From contig CACJGR010000001.1 in assembly GCA_902592985.1 (NCBI GenBank), forward strand, positions 124,001 to 188,000: 64,000 nucleotides of DNA, read 5' to 3'. Below the pieces are notes generated by a model, which worked only from the letters and a program-made list of their open reading frames with translations, was not told the origin of the DNA and ran no database searches. Position numbers and translations under genes: made by a program. The first letter of the stretch is position 1. Every line of letters begins with the position of its first letter. This DNA is from an uncultured Pelagibacteraceae bacterium (GTDB taxonomy: Bacteria; Pseudomonadota; Alphaproteobacteria; Pelagibacterales; Pelagibacteraceae). This document shows, piece by piece, positions 36,372 through 44,375 of the stretch.

Positions 36372-36395
36372 ACAAAATTAATATAATGGTAATTA

Positions 36396-36563
36396 ATGGA
36401 ATTAGAACAAATCGTTCCAGCAATATTTTTGATTGCTGTTCTAGTATCGGTGCTCCCCACTTTCTTGAGAACTAATTCAAAATTAAAGCAGTTTTTAATT
36501 AATTTATCTATTTGGGCTATAATTGTTTTAGTTGTTATGATAGTTTTATATTTCATCATTTAA
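36396..36563 (+). CDS. Small (55 aa) predicted membrane protein, absent from the ORF track
   Basis: ATG at 36396, TAA at 36561-36563; MELEQIVPAIFLIAVLVSVLPTFLRTNSKLKQFLINLSIWAIIVLVVMIVLYFII, two hydrophobic helices; directly abuts dapB ATG. Confidence 0.65.
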   Translation: MELEQIVPAIFLIAVLVSVLPTFLRTNSKLKQFLINLSIWAIIVLVVMIVLYFII

Positions 36564-37340
36564 ATGAAAAAAATTAATTTAGCTATTACCGGATGTATGG
36601 GAAGAATGGGTCAACAACTCATTAAATCTTCTAAATCTGATAAAAACTTTAGATTAATTGCTCTTACAGAAAATAGAATAATTAATAAAAAAATTAGTGG
36701 AATTAGACCTGATTTAAATACTGAAAATGCATTTAAAAAAGCTAATATAATAATAGATTTTACTATTCCAAAATGTACCTTAGAAGTGCTTAAAATTGCA
36801 TCTAGACTAAAAAAAAGAGTGGTTATTGGCACAACGGGTTTTTCTAAAAAAGAAGAAAATTTAATAAAAAAATATTCTAGAAAAATACCTATTCTTAAAG
36901 CTGGTAATATGAGTCTAGGAATAAACTTGTTGATGTATTTAACTGAAATTGCTTCAAAATCACTTGGAAATAATTTTTTAGGTAAAGTTTTTGAAGTACA
37001 TCATAGACATAAAAAAGATTACCCATCAGGCACAGCCTTAATGCTTGGAAAAGGTATTGCGGTTGGAAAAAATAAAGATTTTTATAAATTACTAGGAAAA
37101 AAATATTTAAATAAAAAAAATTTTCCTTACAGCAAAAAAATTAATTTTAATTCAATTAGAAAAGGTGAAATCATAGGAAATCATAAAGTTCATTTTTCAA
37201 GTGGAAAAGAAACTATTACTTTAGATCATGAAGCATTTGATAGAGCTCTTTACTCTGAAGGTGCATTTACTGCAGCCAGATGGTTAATGAACAGAAAACC
37301 TGGTCTTTATTCGATGAGAAACGTTTTGAATTTCAAATAA
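36564..37340 (+). CDS. dapB: 4-hydroxy-tetrahydrodipicolinate reductase
   Basis: ITGCMGRMGQQL, VIGTTGFSKKE, EVHHRHKKDYPSGTALMLG. Confidence 0.96.
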   Translation: MKKINLAITGCMGRMGQQLIKSSKSDKNFRLIALTENRIINKKISGIRPDLNTENAFKKANIIIDFTIPKCTLEVLKIASRLKKRVVIGTTGFSKKEENLIKKYSRKIPILKAGNMSLGINLLMYLTEIASKSLGNNFLGKVFEVHHRHKKDYPSGTALMLGKGIAVGKNKDFYKLLGKKYLNKKNFPYSKKINFNSIRKGEIIGNHKVHFSSGKETITLDHEAFDRALYSEGAFTAARWLMNRKPGLYSMRNVLNFK

Positions 37341-37360
37341 ATTTTAAATAAGCTAATAGT

Positions 37361-38473
37361 ATGAAAAAAATACTATTATTCACATTTTTATTATCTATTA
37401 ATTTTAGTACAACAATTTTTGCTAAAGAATGGAAAGGCAAAGGAGAAAGAATTGAGTTTTCTTCAATGCCTACAATCACTATAAGAGACTTTTTAGAAGG
37501 GAATAAGCCCAATAGAGAAATAACAATTTGGGGAACATTAAATTTTCCAGATAATGCATCTAACAAAAATGTTCCAGTAGTAGTTATACTACATGGTGGT
37601 GGTGGAATTACTGAAATTGAAGAACATTGGATTAATGTATTTAATACTATGGGTCTTGCAACTTTTATGGTGGATAGTAATTCAGCGCGCAAAAAATGTA
37701 AAAAAGATAATGGTTTTAAAAAAGCTGTTCCTTTTTGTAATGCTATAAATCGTGGAATGAATAGAATTATAGATGGTTATGGTGCACTAGCACTTTTATC
37801 AAAACATCCTCGTATAAATCCAAAACGTATTGGTTGTTTAGGAATTTCACTTGGAGCTAGAGGATGTCTGTATTTAAATGTTAAACGATTTCAAAAAATG
37901 TGGGGAACGCCTGGTATAGAATTTACGGCAAGTGTTCCAATGTATCCACCATGCAATGTTATTTTCAAAGAAGATGATGAAATAACAAATACGGCAATTC
38001 GTATTCATGTAGGTGAGAAGGATACATATTTTCCAGTAGAATCATGCATAAATTATGTTGAACGCCTTAAAGCAAAAGGAAAAGATGTAAATATTAAAGT
38101 TTATCCAGGGACTCATCATAGTTTTGAAAAAAAAATTGGTGGTAAACAAACTATTAAAATTCAAGGTCATAATGACGGAAGATGTTATTATGAAGAAAAT
38201 ACTTCGCTGCCCGTTGCAGAAATGGCTGCAGATGACGTTGCTATAATATCCCAAATTGGTTTTAGCGAATGGTATGTCAGCGCAACAAAAAAAGATAAAA
38301 AAAAGGTTTTTAAAAGACTTAAAATGCGTCACAAAATTGGATGGAGAATTCCACAAATATGGCATGACAGAAGTTGTATAAGTAAATTAAATACATTGGC
38401 ATACAATAAAAAATCATCAGATGAAGCCAAAAAACTTGTAATTGAATTTTTTAATTCTACATTAAAACAATAA
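37361..38473 (+). CDS. Secreted dienelactone hydrolase-like alpha/beta hydrolase
   Basis: Signal peptide MKKILLFTFLLSINFSTTIFA, VVILHGGGGITEIE, GCLGISLGARG nucleophile elbow, VYPGTHHSFEKK. Confidence 0.78.
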   Translation: MKKILLFTFLLSINFSTTIFAKEWKGKGERIEFSSMPTITIRDFLEGNKPNREITIWGTLNFPDNASNKNVPVVVILHGGGGITEIEEHWINVFNTMGLATFMVDSNSARKKCKKDNGFKKAVPFCNAINRGMNRIIDGYGALALLSKHPRINPKRIGCLGISLGARGCLYLNVKRFQKMWGTPGIEFTASVPMYPPCNVIFKEDDEITNTAIRIHVGEKDTYFPVESCINYVERLKAKGKDVNIKVYPGTHHSFEKKIGGKQTIKIQGHNDGRCYYEENTSLPVAEMAADDVAIISQIGFSEWYVSATKKDKKKVFKRLKMRHKIGWRIPQIWHDRSCISKLNTLAYNKKSSDEAKKLVIEFFNSTLKQ

Positions 38474-38520
38474 GTTAAAAAAAATTTTAGGAATTTTGAT
38501 TGTATGTTTGTTGTGCTGAA

Positions 38521-39156
38521 ATGAAATCTGGAGAAATAAATTCTCTATTTAAGAATTTAAGCAAAGCTATAAAGAATCCTAAAAGTGATCTTAAATACAA
38601 AAATAAATTTACCCTTTTAGTATCAGTTGTTCTTTCAGCTCAGTGCACTGATGTTAACGTTAATAATGTCACTAAAAGTATTTATCCAAAATACAATAAG
38701 CCTGAACATTTTATTAAATTGGGACGGAAAAAAATTGAAAAATTAATCAAAAGTATTGGTCTTTTTAGAAACAAAGCTAAAAGTGTTTATTTATTATCAA
38801 AGCAATTAATCGAAAAACATGATGGAAAAGTTCCAAATAATTTTGAAGATTTATATGCTTTACCAGGAGTTGGAAGAAAAACTGCAAGTGTTGTATTAAA
38901 TGAAGGTTTTGGATTGCCTACAATTGCAGTGGATACACATGTGTTTAGAGTTAGCAATAGAACAGGTTTAGCCTACGGAAAAAATCCTGATGAAGTTCAA
39001 AAAAAATTGTATGAAGTAGTTCCTAAAAAATACTTAAAAAAAGCTGGTCATACTATATTGCTTCATGGAAGATACACTTGCAAAGCAAGGGCACCTTCAT
39101 GTAAGACATGTGTAATAATCAAATATTGTAAATACAACAGCAAGGAACTTAGATGA
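38521..39156 (+). CDS. nth: Endonuclease III (start corrected from 38500)
   Basis: LPGVGRKTASVVLNEGFG, VDTHVFRVSNRTGLA, C-terminal 4-Cys Fe-S cluster. Confidence 0.97.
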   Translation: MKSGEINSLFKNLSKAIKNPKSDLKYKNKFTLLVSVVLSAQCTDVNVNNVTKSIYPKYNKPEHFIKLGRKKIEKLIKSIGLFRNKAKSVYLLSKQLIEKHDGKVPNNFEDLYALPGVGRKTASVVLNEGFGLPTIAVDTHVFRVSNRTGLAYGKNPDEVQKKLYEVVPKKYLKKAGHTILLHGRYTCKARAPSCKTCVIIKYCKYNSKELR

Positions 39157-40082
39157 AAATATTAGGAATTGGAAACGCAATAGTAGATGTAATTTGTAAA
39201 GTAGAAAACAACTTTATAACTGATAATGGTTTAACTAAAAGCACAATGAAACTTGTGGATGAAGCTGAATTTAAAAAATTATTATCCAGCTTAAAAATTG
39301 AAGAAACGGTATCTGGTGGATCTGTTGCAAATTCTATCGTAGGACTATCTCAACTAGGTAATAAAGTAGGATTTATTGGCAAAGTAAATGAAGATGATCT
39401 TGGTGGTAAATATGAAGATGGATTAAAAAAAGAAAATGTAGAATATTTTTATTCGAAAAAAAAAGAAGAATTGCCAACCGGAACTTGTTTAATATTAATT
39501 ACTCCAGACTCTGAAAGAACTATGTGTACATTTCTTGGTATAGCAGGAAAAATAAATGAAAATGATGTTGATGTTAATGCTGTTAAAAATAGTGAAATTA
39601 CATTTTTAGAAGGATATTTGTGGGATGAGGGTGATCCTAAAAAAGCTTTTAATAAAGCAATTCAAAACTCAAATAAAGCGGCAATGTCATTATCAGATTT
39701 ATTTTGTGTAGAAAGACATAAACTTCATTTTTTAGATCTGGTTAAAAATAAATTAGATATTATTTTTGCCAATGAACAAGAAGCTCTATCTTTAATTGAC
39801 TCAAAAAATTTTGATGAAGTAATTTCATTTGGCAAACAGCTCGGAAAACTAATTGTTATTACTCGTGGAGAAAAAGGAAGTATAGCAATTCAAAAAAATG
39901 AAGTAGTTGAATGTGCTAGCAAAAAAAATTTAAAAATTATTGATTTAACAGGAGCTGGCGACCTTTTTGCAGCAGGTTTTTTGCATGGTCATGTTAACAA
40001 TTTATCTTTGAAGGAAAGCCTTGAAAAAAGCACTGAGATGTCATCTAAAATCATTCAAAAAATTGGAGCAAGATTAAATTAA
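39153..40082 (+). CDS. PfkB-family carbohydrate/adenosine kinase
   Basis: GNAIVDVICKVE, GGSVANSIVGLSQLG, DLTGAGDLFAAGFLHG. Confidence 0.93.
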   Translation: MKILGIGNAIVDVICKVENNFITDNGLTKSTMKLVDEAEFKKLLSSLKIEETVSGGSVANSIVGLSQLGNKVGFIGKVNEDDLGGKYEDGLKKENVEYFYSKKKEELPTGTCLILITPDSERTMCTFLGIAGKINENDVDVNAVKNSEITFLEGYLWDEGDPKKAFNKAIQNSNKAAMSLSDLFCVERHKLHFLDLVKNKLDIIFANEQEALSLIDSKNFDEVISFGKQLGKLIVITRGEKGSIAIQKNEVVECASKKNLKIIDLTGAGDLFAAGFLHGHVNNLSLKESLEKSTEMSSKIIQKIGARLN

Positions 40083-40186
40083 CTTTTTTTCCTTTTAAAA
40101 CTTCCTTTTCCTTTTTTTGGTTTAACTATTCTAGATCGGTACTTAGGAGATCTTAAATTCTTTGCAATTAAATTTTTTTTTTTCAT
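40079..40186 (-). CDS. arfA: Candidate 35-aa ArfA-like alternative ribosome-rescue factor, absent from the ORF track
   Basis: MKKKNLIAKNLRSPKYRSRIVKPKKGKGSFKRKKS; LRSPKYRSRIVKPKKGKGSFKRK aligns by eye to the ArfA core (..[23 protein letters not shown]..). Confidence 0.75.
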   Translation of the reverse strand: MKKKNLIAKNLRSPKYRSRIVKPKKGKGSFKRKKS

Positions 40187-40773
40187 TTGATAAAATATCC
40201 ATCATCATTACTTAAAATAAAATTATTATCTTTAAATTTATCATTGATTTTTTTTCTTAATCTATAAATATGTGTTTCAACTGTATGTGTTTCAAGTTCT
40301 AAAGAATAGCCCCAAACTTTATTTTGAAGAATGTTAACTTTTTGAGGTTTTTCATGATCATTAAGAAAAAGAATAATATCAATTTCTTTTTGTGTAAGTT
40401 TTAAATTTTGATTATTTTTTGTAATTTTTCTTGAATTTAAATCTAATATATAATCTTTAATATAAATATTAGATTGATAATTATATTTTTGTTTAATTAA
40501 GTTAACATTTAATATTTCCACTAATTTATCTATTTTTATTGGATATTCTGTAATAGAAAAAATTTTTTTTCTACTGATTTTTCCATTATTTAAAAAAACT
40601 TGTTTATCAGATTTTACCAAAATTAAAGAATCATTGAGATTCAAATTATTAGAATTTAAAAAATTTTCTTCATTTTTATAGTGTAAAATTTTAAATTTTA
40701 AATAATCCTTAATTTCATCCAAAATATTATATAATATTTTAAAATCAATAATGTGAATTGTTTGTTTGGCCAT
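40183..40773 (-). CDS. OmpR/PhoB-type winged-helix regulator with degenerate receiver-like N-terminus
   Basis: C-terminal trans_reg_C: LTQKEIDIILFLNDHE...VWGYSLELETHTVETHIYRLRKKI...GYFIK. Confidence 0.85.
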   Translation of the reverse strand: MAKQTIHIIDFKILYNILDEIKDYLKFKILHYKNEENFLNSNNLNLNDSLILVKSDKQVFLNNGKISRKKIFSITEYPIKIDKLVEILNVNLIKQKYNYQSNIYIKDYILDLNSRKITKNNQNLKLTQKEIDIILFLNDHEKPQKVNILQNKVWGYSLELETHTVETHIYRLRKKINDKFKDNNFILSNDDGYFIK

Positions 40774-40786
40774 TTAAAATAAAATT

Positions 40787-41278
40787 ATGAAAATAACTTT
40801 AAAAAATAAATATACTTTAAAAATTGATGATTTTAAATTTAAATGTTGCATTGGAAAGAACGGATTAAAAAAAAATAAAATTGAGGGTGATAAATGTACT
40901 CCCAAAGGAACATTTAAATTGGGTAAGCTTTATTACAGAAAAGATAGAGTAAAAAAACCCTTAACGAGCTTAAAGTTAAAAAATATAAAAAAAAACATGG
41001 GATGGTGTAACGACGCAAAAAATAAACTTTACAACAAAGAAATAAAGATCAATAAAAACATCAAGCATGAAAAATTGTTCAGAAAAGATTATAAATACGA
41101 CTATTTATTAGTAATTGAATATAATACAAAAAAAACAAAACCAAATAAAGGTAGTGCAATTTTTATTCACTTAACAAAAAATTTCAAACCAACAGTGGGA
41201 TGTATAGCATTATTGAGAAAAGATTTTTTAATTATGGCAAAATTAATTAATAAAAAATCAACAATTAAAATTTACTAA
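40787..41278 (+). CDS. L,D-transpeptidase catalytic domain (YkuD-like) protein
   Basis: KCTPKGTFKLGKLYYR, AIFIHLTKNFKPTVGCIAL. Confidence 0.85.
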   Translation: MKITLKNKYTLKIDDFKFKCCIGKNGLKKNKIEGDKCTPKGTFKLGKLYYRKDRVKKPLTSLKLKNIKKNMGWCNDAKNKLYNKEIKINKNIKHEKLFRKDYKYDYLLVIEYNTKKTKPNKGSAIFIHLTKNFKPTVGCIALLRKDFLIMAKLINKKSTIKIY

Positions 41279-41943
41279 TTTCTTTCTCCAAAAATTTTAG
41301 ATCCAATTCTAAAAAAAGTAGTTTTATATTCACAAGCTTTTAAATAATCACCAGACATGCCCATGCTCAATTCAGGTAAATTAATTTGATCAGATAATTT
41401 TCTCATTTTAGAAAAATAAATTTCAGATTTATTATCATTTGGAGGAATGCACATTAAACCTTCAATTTGTAAGTTAAAATCATTTATACATTTTTCGTAA
41501 AAACTAAATAAATTTTCTTCTAAAATTCCACTTTTTTGTGTCTCATTACCAATATTCACTTGTATAAAAATTTTAATTTTTTTTCCAACTTTTTGCTGTT
41601 CATTGGATATTTTTTCAGCCAATTTAATATTATCTAACGAATGGATATAATCAAAAAGTGATAAAACGTGTTTTACTTTATTGCTTTGTAACTTTCCAAC
41701 CATATGCAATTTAATATTTTTAAAATCGTTTTTAATATCTGTCCATTTTGCTATTGATTCTTGAACTTTATTTTCTCCAAAATGAACATGGCCATGATTA
41801 ATTAATGGCAGAACATCAGAAATAGGAAAAGTTTTACATATTGCAATAATTTTAGGGTTATAGTTCAAATAATTTAATTTTGAAATTTTTGATTGAATTT
41901 CTTTATTTATTAGATCTAAGTTATTAATAGTTTTATGAAACAT
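41275..41943 (-). CDS. YggS-type PLP-dependent homeostasis protein
   Basis: IIAICKTFP, HFGENKVQE, HMVGKLQSNKVKHV, LSMGMSGDYLKACEYKTTFFRIGSKIFG. Confidence 0.93.
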   Translation of the reverse strand: MFHKTINNLDLINKEIQSKISKLNYLNYNPKIIAICKTFPISDVLPLINHGHVHFGENKVQESIAKWTDIKNDFKNIKLHMVGKLQSNKVKHVLSLFDYIHSLDNIKLAEKISNEQQKVGKKIKIFIQVNIGNETQKSGILEENLFSFYEKCINDFNLQIEGLMCIPPNDNKSEIYFSKMRKLSDQINLPELSMGMSGDYLKACEYKTTFFRIGSKIFGERN

Positions 41944-42519
41944 AGTTTTTTAAAAATTTATCATTTTATTGATGATTTTAAAGAAAAGGATATTAAATAT
42001 TTACCTAAAAATATCGCTTTGATCTATAGAAACTATGAAAAAAAACCCTCTAAACTACTAATTACAAAAATTAGAAATTACTGTAAAAAAAAAAAAATTA
42101 AATTTTACCTAGCCAATAATTATAAAATGGCTCTAAATTTAAATTTAGATGGAGTTTATTTGCCGTCATTTAACAATCAAATTGTATTTAATATTTTTCC
42201 TAAAAGAAAAAATTTTTTAATTTTGGGATCAGCGCACAATATTCAAGAAATCAACATTAAACAAAAACAAGGGTGCAAATTAATTTTTTTGGCTCCTATA
42301 TTTAAAGTAAATAAAAAAAAACATTTTCTTGGTATTAACAAATTTAATCAATTATCTACTAATAAAAAAATTAGTTTTATAGCTTTAGGTGGAATTAATA
42401 ATTCAAATATTAAAAAAATTAATCTTTTGAATTGTTATGGTTTTGCAGGAATAAGCTGGATAAAAAAAAACGGCCTAAGAAAACTTAGGCCGTTTTTAAA
42501 TTGTTTAAATATTCAATAA
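41935..42519 (+). CDS. Divergent ThiE/TenI-like TIM-barrel protein
   Basis: LDGVYLP, ILGSAHNIQE, LIFLAPIFKVNKKKHFLG, IALGGINNSNI, GFAGISWI resemble thiamine phosphate synthase motifs with substitutions. Confidence 0.7.
   Translation: MKHSFLKIYHFIDDFKEKDIKYLPKNIALIYRNYEKKPSKLLITKIRNYCKKKKIKFYLANNYKMALNLNLDGVYLPSFNNQIVFNIFPKRKNFLILGSAHNIQEINIKQKQGCKLIFLAPIFKVNKKKHFLGINKFNQLSTNKKISFIALGGINNSNIKKINLLNCYGFAGISWIKKNGLRKLRPFLNCLNIQ
42462..42497. terminator. Bidirectional intrinsic terminator downstream of the porin gene, inside the thiE-like ORF
   Basis: A9-CGGCCTAAG-AAAA-CTTAGGCCG-T5: perfect 9-bp stem, T tracts on both strands. Confidence 0.85.
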
Positions 42520-42520
42520 C

Positions 42521-43597
42521 TTAGAATGCTAATCCGATAGATATCTCAGTTGCTGAATGTTTCTTAGCATCTGAATCATTTCCTGGATTATCACGTTCCA
42601 TTTGGTAAGCTTTAATTGACATACCACCCATAGAGTAAGCAACTTGAATTGCTTCACTATCTTGGTCAACGTCAGCAGTAGCAGTACCAGATGAGTTATG
42701 ATCTTGTGAGTCATAAGTATCTGAAGCATCTGTATATGAAATTGATAAATTATCATTTACGTTAAACGCAATTGACATTTGTCTCTCTTCATAAATACCA
42801 CCTGCTGTTCTAATTGCCTTAGCAGTAGTCGTAGATTCATTCGCAGCAGTACCAGCACCATAATCAAGGTAAGATTGAGATATACCAACAGATACGTTAC
42901 CCATTGCATATGTAGCATACCAAACACCGTTAAACTCATCATTAACTGCATCTTGACCAGCTGATATAGGAGTAGTGTTTTCTCTAGTAGCACCATAAAC
43001 ACCAAGTGTTAAACCCATGTCAGTACTAATAGTTAAACCAGCATCCTGAGCATTTGCCCAGTTACCTGATCTTGTACCTACACTACCATTGTTAGTACCA
43101 GCGTCGTCACCATTAGGCGACCATCCAAGTACTAAAGAAGCACTTGCACCACCTAATTCAAAAGATGGAAGAGCCCAAGTTAGTCCGCCGTTATCTGTGA
43201 AAGTACCAACCGAGTTAGATGAACCCGCAGCTGATAAATCAGATACTTGTTCATAAGCTTGAGGTACTTCTTCATCAAAACCTGTACTATTTCCACCCCA
43301 GCCTTGTCCAGCTGTGATTGTTCCTAATGAACCCATAGTCAGTGAAGTAGCGTGAGATGAAAGTGTCATCGTATCACTTAAGTATGTATACATTGAAAAA
43401 GTCCAACCATTATCTAACTCACCTGAACCAGAAACAGTCAATCCTTTGTCTGTACCAATACCTTTACCTTCTGAGGCACTGTTTGTTTTGTAAGTGAAAT
43501 TAGCTGAACCACTTACAGACATTTCACCTGCTTGAGCACTAACAGCCGCTAGCGAACCCGCTAATGCTGTTACACCCAATTTTTTTAAATTATTCAT
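42521..43597 (-). CDS. Outer-membrane porin, alphaproteobacterial type
   Basis: Signal peptide MNNLKKLGVTALAGSLAAVSAQA, EMSVSGSANFTYKT, repeated amphipathic beta-strands, C-terminal ISIGLAF ending in Phe. Confidence 0.9.
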   Translation of the reverse strand: MNNLKKLGVTALAGSLAAVSAQAGEMSVSGSANFTYKTNSASEGKGIGTDKGLTVSGSGELDNGWTFSMYTYLSDTMTLSSHATSLTMGSLGTITAGQGWGGNSTGFDEEVPQAYEQVSDLSAAGSSNSVGTFTDNGGLTWALPSFELGGASASLVLGWSPNGDDAGTNNGSVGTRSGNWANAQDAGLTISTDMGLTLGVYGATRENTTPISAGQDAVNDEFNGVWYATYAMGNVSVGISQSYLDYGAGTAANESTTTAKAIRTAGGIYEERQMSIAFNVNDNLSISYTDASDTYDSQDHNSSGTATADVDQDSEAIQVAYSMGGMSIKAYQMERDNPGNDSDAKKHSATEISIGLAF

Positions 43598-43781
43598 AAA
43601 TCTCCTTTGTTTAAATTATTCATATGAATATCGAAAAATTATCATTCTGATTTTTCAAATATATCATAAACCTATATATTGTTACTTTTTTATAGATATG
43701 TTGTATTTTTATCACTATTATTTAATTTTTTTTGTTGATATTATATAAAACAAGTGTTTTTTGGATAAAATTGACCTTTTC

Positions 43782-44351
43782 ATGAAAAAATTGACATTAT
43801 TATTAATAACTACAGCATTTATTTTAACCAATTGTGGAATTTACAAAAAAGCACCTGTGAAAGATGTTCCAGTTAATGTTGATGAGAGAGTTCAGAAAAA
43901 TATTGAAGAAGGTAGAGGTATTCGATTTGGAACTGGAGGTCAATCAGGTACTTTTGACTTTGCATCCTCTAATGAACTTTGGAGAGCCTCAATAGAAATT
44001 CTTGATTTTGTTCCTTTTACTAATGCAAGTTACTCTGGAGGAATTATCATTACGGATTGGTTCTCAGGCCCCTCTAAAGTTGAAAATGAAAAAAGAATGT
44101 TAAAAATTACTGTGCGATTTTTAACTAATGAAATCAGAGCAGATGCTTTAAATATTAACATACATGAAAAAATATGTAAGCTTGATACAGTAAATGATTG
44201 TAGTCTGAAAAAAATAAGTTCTAACCTTGAAAATGAAATAAAGTTAGCAATTTTAAAAAAAGCAGCATTACTTCAAAAAAATAAAGGCAAAAAAACTGCG
44301 GAAGAGTATCGTAAGAAAAAACCACAGGGTAATAGAAGTTTGAATCAATAA
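43782..44351 (+). CDS. DUF3576-like lipoprotein (start corrected from 43761)
   Basis: Lipobox AFILTNC; ASNELWRASIEILDFVPFTNASYSGGIIITDWF. Confidence 0.85.
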   Translation: MKKLTLLLITTAFILTNCGIYKKAPVKDVPVNVDERVQKNIEEGRGIRFGTGGQSGTFDFASSNELWRASIEILDFVPFTNASYSGGIIITDWFSGPSKVENEKRMLKITVRFLTNEIRADALNINIHEKICKLDTVNDCSLKKISSNLENEIKLAILKKAALLQKNKGKKTAEEYRKKKPQGNRSLNQ

Positions 44352-44375
44352 GTATTTTATAAAAAGATTCTTTTT

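Noticed and set aside
36368-36559. Minus-strand 63-aa ORF between dnaJ and dapB
   Set aside because: The plus-strand 55-aa membrane ORF has better placement (abuts dapB, same strand as neighbours); the minus ORF looks like its shadow.
42529-43005. Alternate-frame ORFs in the porin gene
   Set aside because: Low-complexity frame shadows caused by the less AT-rich porin gene.
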